This document shows, piece after piece, positions 16,810 through 25,353 of a DNA stretch of 64,000 nt (position 1 is the first letter of the stretch; each line of letters begins with the position of its first letter). The notes under the pieces are model-generated. The model had not been told where the DNA came from. It made no database searches and was given only the letters and a program-made list of their open reading frames with translations. The stretch comes from an uncultured Chlamydiae bacterium (GTDB taxonomy: Bacteria; Chlamydiota; Chlamydiia; Chlamydiales; 2-12-FULL-49-11), in assembly GCA_937996705.1 (NCBI GenBank), contig CALKUQ010000019.1:62001-126000 (forward strand). Reading direction: 5' to 3'. The position numbers and the translations under genes are program-made.

Positions 16810-17862
16810 GTGGTCTATTTGAAAATTTTAAAGAGCTTGTCTGTTAGAAAGGAGAGGATCGTTGTTATTTCAGACTTCAATGTCGCAGAAATGTATGCCA
16901 TCCCATTTTGTGAAGCTCTTGCTCTGGAAAAGTCTGATACGACTTTGTTGAAAATTCCCCCTGGAGAGAGTTCAAAAAGTAGGGAAGTTAAGGCTGCTTT
17001 AGAGGATCAATTAATAAATTTAGGGGTAGGTCGAAGCGATCTTTTAGTCGCTTTTGGAGGGGGGGTTGTATCCGATCTTGTTGGGTACCTAGCTGCTACA
17101 TACTTGCGGGGGATTTCGTATATAATTATTCCTACGACTCTTATGGGAATGGTCGACGCTGCGATCGGAGGAAAAAATGGAATTAACCACCCTAGGGGGA
17201 AGAATTTGATAGGGAGTCTTTATCCCCCTGAAGATGTTTTTATTCAACCTGAGTTCTTAAAAACTCTTCCTAATGAGGTGTTTCGAGAGGGTTTTATTGA
17301 GGTGATTAAATACGGATTAATTTGGGATGAAGAGTTGTTTTCAAAAATTGAAGAGGGAAAGATCATTGGAAATGAGTACATTTTTCGTAGTATTCAAATT
17401 AAAAGAGCGATTGTAAAAGCAGATCCTAACGATTTAAGCTTAAGAAGAGTGCTAAATTATGGACATCTGGTTGCACACGCAATTGAAAAGTGTACAAATT
17501 TTTTGGTCTCTCACGGCAGAGCTCTTTGGGTTGGGTTACTTATTGAAACCTATTTGAGCTATTTAAGCGGGTTTATTTCTCTTGAAACTTTGAATAGAGT
17601 AGCTTGTCTCCTCTTAAGGGAAGATATTTGTTTTCCCCCTGTTTTAGGGCTTTCAAGTACAATTCTTTATGAAGCTATGAAAAACGATAAAAAGGCATCT
17701 AAGAGTGTTCCAAGAGTAGTTCTTTTAAAAAGAATTGGAAAGGTTCAATCGTTTGGAGGAGAGTTTTGTACAAAGCTCACCTATGCAGATTTTGAAATCG
17801 CGTTCTCTTGGGCAGCTAATTTGATTGCAAATCCTAGTGCAGTGCGATCTTTAACGGTTTGA
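16810..17862 (+). CDS. aroB: 3-dehydroquinate synthase (AroB)
   Basis: Second shikimate step, NAD- and metal-dependent. The ~350-residue protein has VAFGGGVVSDLVGYLAATY, the IPTTLMGMVDAAIGGKNGIN motif, NLIGSLYPP, EVIKYG and the metal-binding YGHLVAHAIE. The GTG at 16810 is uncertain: GGAAGGG lies only two bases upstream, and the next candidate is TTG at 16819. The N-terminus is slightly short compared with E. coli AroB. The last 82 bases overlap the convergent HD-domain gene. Confidence 0.92.
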   Translation: MVYLKILKSLSVRKERIVVISDFNVAEMYAIPFCEALALEKSDTTLLKIPPGESSKSREVKAALEDQLINLGVGRSDLLVAFGGGVVSDLVGYLAATYLRGISYIIIPTTLMGMVDAAIGGKNGINHPRGKNLIGSLYPPEDVFIQPEFLKTLPNEVFREGFIEVIKYGLIWDEELFSKIEEGKIIGNEYIFRSIQIKRAIVKADPNDLSLRRVLNYGHLVAHAIEKCTNFLVSHGRALWVGLLIETYLSYLSGFISLETLNRVACLLLREDICFPPVLGLSSTILYEAMKNDKKASKSVPRVVLLKRIGKVQSFGGEFCTKLTYADFEIAFSWAANLIANPSAVRSLTV

Positions 17863-18851
17863 TATTCAGATTTAAGCTCTTTATTAATTGTTGTAAGCCT
17901 TACGATTTTTCCATCAATTTCAACCCAAGGATCAAATCCCCAAAATTTTGCGTTCACAATCATGTCAGCTTCGCTTGGATCGACAAGCTTAAATAAATTT
18001 TTTGCATTAAGCACCATTTGCATTTTCGATTCGATATAGGGGTCTGTTGATGAAATTAGTTTATTCCAAATAACATTATCAGTTCCAAAATGGAACTCAT
18101 CTTTCGAGATAAGATGTATTTCAAGAGCTTTGATAATAGCGTCTGCAAGCCATCTTGAAGAGAGATAATTTTGAGGAGAGCTAAAACAGGTTTCAGTCAT
18201 AAATAACGTGAATTTAATTACTTTTGACATCAGTGCAGGCTTTGTGCAAATCCATCTGTTTTCAATATATTTGCAGTCATTAAATATTTCTATAGCTTCT
18301 TCTTTGGTAAGGAAATTTTGATGATAGCCTCCTTGAATGCTATAATCGAGTCTATCAGCAGAGGCATTAGGCCTTGGCTTTTCAAGGGCAGGGGCTGTTT
18401 TCTCTTCAGGGAGGATATCTTTTGGATTGATATTGTACTTTTTTAGAATGGTTACAAGACCTGTCTCTTCAAGAAAAACTTCATGGATGCTGTTTTGATA
18501 ATCAATTTCGGCAAACTCTTTATTAAAAACCCAATCTCCCACATGAGAAAAAGCTGTATGGGACACATCATGCAAAAGACCTGCAATTTGTTCATTTAGA
18601 GGTCGATTATTAGCTTTTAATAGGTAAAACACCCCTAAAGAGTGAGAGTATCTTGTGAATTCTTCTTTATGAGTTGTGTAGAAGGAGACTCCATATTGAT
18701 GTACCTCTTTGAGTCTTTGAAATGCGGGGCTGTCAATTAATTCTAGGATTACCGGTTCCTCTACATCAACTATGCCATAAAACGTCTCTATGGGTCTTGC
18801 AAAGAGACTAAATGAAATAAAACAGAAGGCTAAGAAAAATTTAATCATCAT
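17781..18851 (-). CDS. Exported HD-domain phosphohydrolase (COG1078/SAMHD1-like)
   Basis: A 356-residue protein with a clear signal peptide (MMIKFFLAFCFISFSLFARP), unusual for this family. It is followed by a metal-dependent HD domain: AFQRLKEVHQYG, RYSHSLGVFYLL, the HD pair in AGLLHDVSHTAFSHVGDW and a later ADRLDYSIQGGY. Cytosolic relatives hydrolyse dNTPs or related phosphates. The substrate here is unknown, but secretion to the periplasm or the host is implied. It lies between aroB and aroA, interrupting the shikimate genes, and overlaps the aroB 3' end by 82 bases on the opposite strand. Confidence 0.85.
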   Translation of the reverse strand: MMIKFFLAFCFISFSLFARPIETFYGIVDVEEPVILELIDSPAFQRLKEVHQYGVSFYTTHKEEFTRYSHSLGVFYLLKANNRPLNEQIAGLLHDVSHTAFSHVGDWVFNKEFAEIDYQNSIHEVFLEETGLVTILKKYNINPKDILPEEKTAPALEKPRPNASADRLDYSIQGGYHQNFLTKEEAIEIFNDCKYIENRWICTKPALMSKVIKFTLFMTETCFSSPQNYLSSRWLADAIIKALEIHLISKDEFHFGTDNVIWNKLISSTDPYIESKMQMVLNAKNLFKLVDPSEADMIVNAKFWGFDPWVEIDGKIVRLTTINKELKSEYQTVKDRTALGFAIKLAAQENAISKSA

Positions 18852-18861
18852 AAGTTAGAAC

Positions 18862-18891
18862 AGGTTACACGCACATACTGCATAATGTCAA
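18862..18891 (-). promoter_or_regulatory. Possible promoter of the HD-domain gene
   Basis: On the minus strand a perfect TTGACA (18886-18891), an 18-base spacer and a weak -10 TAACCT (18862-18867) lie just upstream of the start at 18851. The predicted leader is very short. Inference from consensus only. Confidence 0.35.
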
Positions 18892-18942
18892 TAAAGAAAA
18901 AATGAGCTTTGTGTATAATGATTTCTTTTAAATGGATGTAGA

Positions 18943-20217
18943 GTGAAATATCGAGTTTTAAAAAGTGAAATTTCAGGGGATGTTATTATCCCTCCATCGA
19001 AATCGCATACACTGAGAGCTGTTTTGTTTTCTTTGATGGCTAAAGGCAAATCAACAATTCGTAATTATCTTATTTCAGCGGATACATTTGCAATGGTAGA
19101 TGCTATAGAAAAATTCGGAGCAAAGGTTAAAATACAAGGTGACTGCATTGAGGTTGAAGGGGTTTCTAATCGATTAAGCAGGCCCGGAGATGTTATTCAA
19201 GCCGGTAATTCTGGACAAGTTCTTAGGTTTATCGCAGGGATAGCAGCTCTTAGTGATTGTTATGTTGTGATTACAGGAGATGAATCAATTCGGACAAGAA
19301 GGCCAGTAAAACCTCTTCTGGATGCCCTCACCTCTCAAAACGTATTTGCCGAGTCAGCTGCCTTAAATGGTCACGCGCCCATTGTAATTAAAGGTCCTTT
19401 AAAGCCCGGTGTTATGGCTATAGATGGAGCAGATTCCCAGCCGGTATCAGCCTTGATCATTGCTAGTTCATTTTTAAGTGAACCAACTGAGCTTTATGTG
19501 ATGAATCCAGGGGAAAAACCTTGGATTAATGTCACTTTAAGTTGGCTCTCAAATCTTGGGATAAAAGTGATTAATCACGATTATCGTCATTATAAAATTT
19601 TCGGTAACGCCTCTTACGAAGGGTTTGATGTAACAATTCCTGGGGATTTTAGTACAGCGTGCTATCCTCTAGCTGCTGGAATTATTACAAAGAAGAGGGT
19701 TCGTGTCTTTGGTCTCTCTATGGATGATCCCCAGCCGGACAAAAAATTCATTGAAATTATTCAAAAAATGGGAGTGAGTGTAACCATTTCCAAAGAAGAG
19801 GGTTATATTGAAGTTGATGGAGACTGTAATCTTCAAGGTATTGATATAAATATCAATGACAGTATAGACACCCTTCCTATTTTAGCAGTAATCGCCTGTT
19901 TTGCCTCTACACCCACCCACATTTCAGGGGCAAAAATTGCCCGCTTAAAAGAGTCAGATCGAATAGCAGCAATCGCGCATGAGCTTAGAAAAATGGGGGG
20001 TGAGATTGAGGAGAGAGAGGATGGATTGATTATTCAGCCATCAATACTGAGAGGGGCAGAGCTTGCCACATATAAAGATCACCGAATCGCTTTATCGCTC
20101 TTAGTAGCGGGACTCGGTAGTTCTGGAGAATCGATTATTGATGGGGTTGAATGTATTGGAAAAACTTATCCCACATTCTTGTATGATTTTGTCTCACTAG
20201 GAGCCCAAATTTTCTAG
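18943..20217 (+). CDS. aroA: 5-enolpyruvylshikimate-3-phosphate synthase (AroA)
   Basis: Sixth shikimate step, 424 residues. Visible motifs are IPPSKSHTLRA, GNSGQVLRF, RTRRPVKPLLDAL, ARLKESDRIAAI and YKDHRIALSLL. The start is GTG at 18943 (an ATG at 18934 is in a frame that stops at once). A perfect TATAAT at 18914-18919 may be its -10. Followed after 50 bases by aroK; aroA-aroK-aroC form a plausible operon. Confidence 0.96.
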   Translation: MKYRVLKSEISGDVIIPPSKSHTLRAVLFSLMAKGKSTIRNYLISADTFAMVDAIEKFGAKVKIQGDCIEVEGVSNRLSRPGDVIQAGNSGQVLRFIAGIAALSDCYVVITGDESIRTRRPVKPLLDALTSQNVFAESAALNGHAPIVIKGPLKPGVMAIDGADSQPVSALIIASSFLSEPTELYVMNPGEKPWINVTLSWLSNLGIKVINHDYRHYKIFGNASYEGFDVTIPGDFSTACYPLAAGIITKKRVRVFGLSMDDPQPDKKFIEIIQKMGVSVTISKEEGYIEVDGDCNLQGIDININDSIDTLPILAVIACFASTPTHISGAKIARLKESDRIAAIAHELRKMGGEIEEREDGLIIQPSILRGAELATYKDHRIALSLLVAGLGSSGESIIDGVECIGKTYPTFLYDFVSLGAQIF

Positions 20218-20267
20218 AGTTATAAAAAATTAACAAAAAATTTATATTTTAGACTATATTTGACAGC

Positions 20268-20750
20268 ATGAAAATTGTGCTGTTAGGGATAAAGGGTGTT
20301 GGAAAGACTACCTGCGGAGCCAAACTTGCTAAGACGCTAGGTCTTGAATTTATTGATACTGATCAAGAAATTGAAAAAAAAATTGGGAAGACTGTCCGCG
20401 AATTTTTTATTTGTAACGGAGAAGTAGAGCTTCGCAGGATCGAACATGAGGTTCTTTTAGAGTTAAAAGAGAAAAATAATTGTGTGATTGCTGTGGGCGG
20501 TGGAGGGTTTATCTCTCTTGAAAATCAAAAAATTTTAAAGAATTTGGGGCTTCTTATCTGTCTTCATTTGGAGAAAGATCTCTTGTTAAAAAGGTGGAAA
20601 GAGTGGCCTGCAATTTGTAAAAATCGAGAGGAGTTTGATACTTACTATAAAATGCGCATGGAAAAATTAATGAGGCTTTCTTGCATATGGATCGATGTCT
20701 CGAAAGGAAATGTGGTTCACTTAGTAACGAAGGTAGTTTATGGCAAGTAA
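20268..20750 (+). CDS. aroK: Shikimate kinase (AroK/AroL)
   Basis: Phosphorylates shikimate using ATP. The 160-residue P-loop kinase has Walker A GIKGVGKTT (~8-16), the shikimate-binding DTDQEIEKKIG, the RRIEHEVLLEL region and AVGGGGF. The LID arginine region is short. The last 11 bases overlap aroC. Confidence 0.93.
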   Translation: MKIVLLGIKGVGKTTCGAKLAKTLGLEFIDTDQEIEKKIGKTVREFFICNGEVELRRIEHEVLLELKEKNNCVIAVGGGGFISLENQKILKNLGLLICLHLEKDLLLKRWKEWPAICKNREEFDTYYKMRMEKLMRLSCIWIDVSKGNVVHLVTKVVYGK

Positions 20751-21708
20751 CCGATTTGGCAATTTATTTACCATAACCACATTTGGAGAATCTCACGGCC
20801 CTGGGATTGGAGTGGTTATTGATGGATGTCCAGCAAAGATGGAAATTTCTAAAGAAGAGATTCAGTTTGAGCTTGATAAAAGGGCGCCAGGAAAATCACC
20901 GATCACTTCCCAGCGTAAGGAGTCTGATCAAGTAGAAATTCTATCGGGAATTTTTCAAGGAGAGACAACAGGGGCGCCTATTGCTCTTTATATCCAAAAT
21001 AGGGATGCAGATTCTTCTAAATACGAACCGATTAAACATTTAGCAAGGCCAGGTCATGCAAATTTAGCCTATTTACAAAAGTATGGAATTTTTGATTATC
21101 GCGGTGGGGGTAGAGCCTCTGCAAGAGAGACTGCTGCAAGAGTTGCAGCAGGAGCGATTGCAAAAAAAATGATCTATCCTATGGTAGCAAAGGCAAAAGT
21201 AGAAAATTTGACTGTGATAGAAGCTACACTAGAAGAGTTAATGAAAGAGGGGGATTCGCTTGGGGGTGTGATTTATTGCGAAATTAACAATATGATAAAA
21301 GGGTTGGGAGATCCAATCTACCAGAAACTTGAGGCTTTGCTAGCCTCAGCTATGCTCTCGATTCCAGCAACTCGAGGAATAGAATTCGGAGCAGGATTTC
21401 AAGCGGCTTCCATGCGAGGAAGCGAGCACAATAAACATTTTGGCAGTGAAGGAATTCTTGGAGGAATTAGCACAGGATCTAAGATCTCGTTTCGCGTTGC
21501 TTTTAAACCAACTTCTAGCATTAAGATGCCGCAAATGAGCGCCGATTTTGAAGGTAGGGAGGAGTTGCTTATTCTTCCTGAAGGATCACGTCATGACCCG
21601 TGTGTTGCTCTTCGGGCTCCGATTATAGTGGAGAGCATGACCGCTCTTGTTTTAGCAGACGCTCTTCTTATGAATCGCTCTTCCCAAATTGCTTGTTCAA
21701 AAATCTAA
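20740..21708 (+). CDS. aroC: Chorismate synthase (AroC)
   Basis: Final step to chorismate, FMN-dependent. The 322-residue protein begins NRFGNLFTITTFGESHGPGIG and has YRGGGRASARETA and the terminal region with RHDPCVALRAPIIVESM. It is shorter than many AroC proteins (~350-360), mostly in the middle and the C-terminus, but the catalytic core is complete. Start overlaps aroK by 11 bases. Confidence 0.95.
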   Translation: MASNRFGNLFTITTFGESHGPGIGVVIDGCPAKMEISKEEIQFELDKRAPGKSPITSQRKESDQVEILSGIFQGETTGAPIALYIQNRDADSSKYEPIKHLARPGHANLAYLQKYGIFDYRGGGRASARETAARVAAGAIAKKMIYPMVAKAKVENLTVIEATLEELMKEGDSLGGVIYCEINNMIKGLGDPIYQKLEALLASAMLSIPATRGIEFGAGFQAASMRGSEHNKHFGSEGILGGISTGSKISFRVAFKPTSSIKMPQMSADFEGREELLILPEGSRHDPCVALRAPIIVESMTALVLADALLMNRSSQIACSKI

Positions 21709-21736
21709 TAGATACTAGTATGGGTTTTTTTATGAG

Positions 21737-23119
21737 GTGTTCATGGATCTGCTAATGTTGTCGAGAATACAATTTGCATTTACGGCAACCTTTCACTATT
21801 TGTTTCCCCCAATGACTATTGGTTTGAGTTGGATGATTGTGATCATTGAGGGACTCTATTTAAAGACGGGGAATAAAATTTATAAGGAGATGGCTCAATT
21901 TTGGGTAAGAATTTTCGCCCTTTTTTTTGCTATGGGTGTAGCTACAGGATTTGTCCTTGTTTTCGCCTTTGGAAATAATTGGTCGACATTTTCTAAGTTT
22001 GTTGGGGATGTCTTTGGAACATTGCTTGCAGCGGAAGGGGTCTTTGCCTTCTTTTTAGAAGGGGGCTTTTTAGGGATCATGCTCTTTGGCTGGGATCGAG
22101 TGAAACCGTGGGTCCACTATTTATCGACTATTTTGGTAACATTTGGAGCAACATTTAGTGCGATTTGGATTGTAATGGCGAATTCTTGGATGCAAACTCC
22201 TTCTGGTTATAAAATTATTGGAGAGGGTGCAAATAAAAGGGCTGTGATTACTAATTTATGGGAAGTCTATTTTAATCCCTCTTTTTTAGATAGATTAGTT
22301 CATGTGCTTTTAGGATGTTGGCTTGTTGGAATTTTTATTATGGTAAGTGTAGGCGCATATTACATGTTAAGAAAAAAACATTTGGAGTTTTCTAGATTCA
22401 CTTTGAAATTATCTCTTGTTACAGCAGTTATCGCTCTTGTTTTGCAATTGATTTCAGCCGACAGCACAGCGGAAGGTGTTGCTAAAAATCAACCTATTAA
22501 GTTAGCTGCTATGGAGGGTGTGTATGAGACAAAAGAGTATACGCCATTTACTGTAATAGGGATCGTTGATCCAGAAAATGAGAAGGTTTATGGCATTAGT
22601 ATTCCAGGGCTTTTGAGCTTTTTAACATTTCGTAATTTTAAAGAGGCGGTTCCTGGCCTAAATCAATTTCCAAAAGAAAATTGGCCCAACGTACCTGCTG
22701 TTTTTTACAGCTATCACATTATGGTGTATGCTTGGTTTGGGATGATGCTGTGTGCGCTAATTGGGCTTATTTTACTCTACAGAAAGAGTCTTGAAAGGGC
22801 AAATTGGTTTTTGTGGTGTGCAGTAGGCTCAGTCTTGCTACCCTACATTGCTAATACAGCAGGTTGGTTTGTGGCAGAACTGGGAAGGCAGCCTTGGATT
22901 GTATACAATGTTATGCGAACGGTAGAGGGTGCTTCAAAAGTTGTCACAAGGGAGCAGGTTCTAGGCTCACTTATCATGTTTGGTGTTGTCTATTCAGTTC
23001 TCTTTGTATTATTTATCTTTCTTTTAAATCGAAAGATTCAGCATGGTCCAATAGAAGAAATAGCCATAAAAAATGAGACGCATTTTCGCGATGCATTTTC
23101 AAAAGGGGTTGATGTATGA
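21737..23119 (+). CDS. cydA: Cytochrome bd ubiquinol oxidase subunit I (CydA)
   Basis: A 460-residue membrane protein, the haem-bearing quinol oxidase subunit. It begins with SRIQFAFTATFHYLFPPMTIG, whose His ligates high-spin haem, and has GRQPWIVYNVMRT and NTAGWFVAELG. The Q-loop is short. Provides microaerobic respiration with high oxygen affinity. SD-like GAGG is seen before the ATG. The stop overlaps the cydB start as ATGA. Confidence 0.96.
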   Translation: MFMDLLMLSRIQFAFTATFHYLFPPMTIGLSWMIVIIEGLYLKTGNKIYKEMAQFWVRIFALFFAMGVATGFVLVFAFGNNWSTFSKFVGDVFGTLLAAEGVFAFFLEGGFLGIMLFGWDRVKPWVHYLSTILVTFGATFSAIWIVMANSWMQTPSGYKIIGEGANKRAVITNLWEVYFNPSFLDRLVHVLLGCWLVGIFIMVSVGAYYMLRKKHLEFSRFTLKLSLVTAVIALVLQLISADSTAEGVAKNQPIKLAAMEGVYETKEYTPFTVIGIVDPENEKVYGISIPGLLSFLTFRNFKEAVPGLNQFPKENWPNVPAVFYSYHIMVYAWFGMMLCALIGLILLYRKSLERANWFLWCAVGSVLLPYIANTAGWFVAELGRQPWIVYNVMRTVEGASKVVTREQVLGSLIMFGVVYSVLFVLFIFLLNRKIQHGPIEEIAIKNETHFRDAFSKGVDV

Positions 23120-24144
23120 CTTATGAAATCTTGCAAGTGCTTTGGTATTTGGTTCTAGGAGCTGCTGTTATTTTTTATGTAATGCTTGATGGATTTGATT
23201 TAGGGGTGGGTTCCATTCACTATTTTGCAAGAACAGATAAGGATAGAAGAATTTTTCTGAATTCGATCGGACCGTTTTGGGATGGAAATGAAGTTTGGCT
23301 CGTAGTAATTGGGGGAGCTTTATTTGTCGGATTTCCTGACGCATATGCAGTTGCCTTTTCCGGATTTTATAATATGTTGATGATCTTGCTGTTTGGAATT
23401 ATTGCAAGAGTTTGCGGCATTGAATTTAGATCAAAACACGACTCAAAAATTTGGAGAGCATTTTGGGATGGCGTATTTTGTGTAAGTAGCATAGCTATGA
23501 CTTTTGGAATTGGAGTTCTTCTAGGAAATTTAGTGAAAGGAGTTCCAGTCAACATAGAGAGGGAACTTTACTTATCTTTTTGGGATCTTTTCACACCTTA
23601 CACAGTAGGTATTGGAATTTTGTCAATCGCACTTTTTGCGATGCATGGAAACAATTTTCTACTTATGAAAACAGAGGGGAGTCTTCAAAATCAATTGCGC
23701 AAAAAGGCCCCTTTTCTCATTTTAATTTTCACACTAGTCTTGATTGCCATGACTATCTGGACTTGGGAATCACATCCCTATATGACAAAGAGATATCGTG
23801 AGTATCCCATTTTTTGTCTAGCTCCCGCTATTTTTATCATCCTTTTAATCTTGATGACAAAAACACTTCAAAGCTTTAAATACGGACTTGCTTTTGTCTA
23901 TTCGATGCTCTCAATTGCCTTTTTATTCAGCTTTTTTGCTATAGGAACGTTTCCCAATCTCATCACCTCCTCGATCAGCAAAGAGCTCTATAGTCTCACC
24001 CTCTTTAATGCCTCCGCATCGCAGACAACTCTTCAAGTTGCATGTACGATTGCAGTTATTGGGATTCCTCTGGTTTTAGCTTACGGGTTTTGCCTCTACT
24101 ACATCTTCCACGGAAAAACAAAACTCCACGACCACAGTTATTAA
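23116..24144 (+). CDS. cydB: Cytochrome bd ubiquinol oxidase subunit II (CydB)
   Basis: A 342-residue, ~8-9-helix membrane subunit that stabilises the haem centres. Typical regions are YVMLDGFDLGVGSIH, SIGPFWDGNEVWLVVIGGALF and FPDAYAVAFSGFY. Coupled to cydA by a 4-base overlap. In Chlamydia cydAB lies next to dacA/ybbR; here the shikimate genes stand between them. Confidence 0.95.
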   Translation: MTYEILQVLWYLVLGAAVIFYVMLDGFDLGVGSIHYFARTDKDRRIFLNSIGPFWDGNEVWLVVIGGALFVGFPDAYAVAFSGFYNMLMILLFGIIARVCGIEFRSKHDSKIWRAFWDGVFCVSSIAMTFGIGVLLGNLVKGVPVNIERELYLSFWDLFTPYTVGIGILSIALFAMHGNNFLLMKTEGSLQNQLRKKAPFLILIFTLVLIAMTIWTWESHPYMTKRYREYPIFCLAPAIFIILLILMTKTLQSFKYGLAFVYSMLSIAFLFSFFAIGTFPNLITSSISKELYSLTLFNASASQTTLQVACTIAVIGIPLVLAYGFCLYYIFHGKTKLHDHSY

Positions 24145-24169
24145 CTCGCTCCCTTTTTTTTTGATTGAA

Positions 24170-24197
24170 GGGAATAAGTAGCGGGCTGGGTTTAAAG
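24170..24197. repeat. Repeat copy abutting the stop of the small membrane protein
   Basis: GGAATAAGTAGCGGGCTGGG plus TTTAAAG matches the cores at 3488-3512 and 50118-50140. On the minus strand it starts at the stop codon of the next gene. Confidence 0.7.
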
Positions 24198-24506
24198 CAT
24201 GAAAGCTAACGCTACTAGGGAGAGAGCAGATGCAGCAACCGATGTGATAGTCAAAACCGTAAGCGAGGGGGAGGTGATGTAGGCTGGGAAAGCTAGACCG
24301 TCACTTTTTTCCACTATTAGCAAGGCAAGTCGCCATTTGCTGTACTCTTCCAAATTGGTGAAATCTTTTGGCACGCTTTTTGATAATATTCTTGCAGCAT
24401 CGATGCTATCTTTGTCTAACTCTCCCATTTTAGAGCTAGTTGCTAAGCGATGAAGCGTCTCTTCTATTATTCGATTGTCTTTATTAAATAAATTAGTTAA
24501 CATCAA
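24192..24506 (-). CDS. Small tail-anchored protein, unknown
   Basis: Not recognised. The 104-residue protein has a polar, mostly helical N-terminal part and a single hydrophobic C-terminal segment (about 83-104: LTVLTITSVAASALSLVALAFML), so it may be tail-anchored. AAGAGGAC precedes the ATG. Its stop codon belongs to the dispersed repeat. Divergent from the following gene with a 34-bp gap. A lineage-specific protein is likely. Confidence 0.6.
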   Translation of the reverse strand: MMLTNLFNKDNRIIEETLHRLATSSKMGELDKDSIDAARILSKSVPKDFTNLEEYSKWRLALLIVEKSDGLAFPAYITSPSLTVLTITSVAASALSLVALAFML

Positions 24507-24540
24507 GTCCTCTTTTTAGCGATGTACAATAGTAATTTGT

Positions 24541-25329
24541 ATGATAATTATCAATACTAAAATAATGTTTTGTTGTACATTTCATCAGCCTAAGCAAGTG
24601 ATTGTCAGAACGTGTGCAGTAGTACGGCTTGTTGCCCTAAAAATTTTGTCTTTTATACTCTCTCTTGGGATTGAGTTAAAACGGACCTATTTTTCGTTTA
24701 GATATTTGGGCTTAAATTGTTTTGCTTGGAAAAGGGGGGATTTAGCTAGACTCAGCAGCATGGAGGGGTCCAAAGGAAAAATTAAGCGTTGTGTCCAACG
24801 AAATCTTAGAACAGATTCTAGGATTTTTATGCATGCATTGGAGCGTTCAGAGTTTCAATCTTTGATTTTTATGAGTAAGGAATTAAAACAAAATAAAAGA
24901 TTTGCGTTAGAAGTAGTTGTAAATTACCCTTTTGCACTTCGTTTTTTTTCTAATACGATTCGGGATTCTAATGAAGTTATAGAGGCCGCAACAAGAGAAA
25001 ATTATTTTGCTAAGATTTTTGCAAGTGAAAGACTACAAGGAGAGTTATCGATATTTGAAGAGGAGGTGAGGTCTTGTTTTTTAGAAAAACGGGAGCCCCA
25101 AGGGCGATGGATGATTCATGATCGCGATATAATCGCCCCCTACATCCAAGAAAATTTCCATAAAATTAGTGAAATTTCTCACTCCTTGAGAGGTGATTCG
25201 AAATTCTTTCTGAAATTACTCAAAACAGTCTCTTTAGAGCGTATTTCACATCTACTAGAAAATGCTTATCCAGAAGTTTTGAGGGATCGGGCAATTATTG
25301 AAAATCTAATTAGAAGGCTTCCTCGTTAG
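24541..25329 (+). CDS. Hypothetical protein with DUF4116-like repeats
   Basis: A 262-residue protein. The N-terminus has a hydrophobic stretch (VVRLVALKILSFILSLGIEL, ~27-46). The middle resembles the DUF4116 repeat seen in proteins of intracellular bacteria: NKRFALEVVVNYPFALRFFS followed by DSNEVIEAATRENY and FAKIFASERLQ; a weaker unit lies near the C-terminus (FHKISEISHSLRGDSKFFLKLL). I infer the match from memory of the pattern, so it is tentative. A host-interaction role is possible. The start codon contains the palindrome TGATAATTATCA (24542-24553). Convergent with nadK. Confidence 0.55.
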   Translation: MIIINTKIMFCCTFHQPKQVIVRTCAVVRLVALKILSFILSLGIELKRTYFSFRYLGLNCFAWKRGDLARLSSMEGSKGKIKRCVQRNLRTDSRIFMHALERSEFQSLIFMSKELKQNKRFALEVVVNYPFALRFFSNTIRDSNEVIEAATRENYFAKIFASERLQGELSIFEEEVRSCFLEKREPQGRWMIHDRDIIAPYIQENFHKISEISHSLRGDSKFFLKLLKTVSLERISHLLENAYPEVLRDRAIIENLIRRLPR

Positions 25330-25353
25330 GAGGTTAAGTATTAAAAAAGGGGG

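Noticed and set aside
24542..24553. TGATAATTATCA as a Fur box
   Set aside because: It is only a half-site length match and no iron-related genes adjoin; kept only as an unexplained palindrome.
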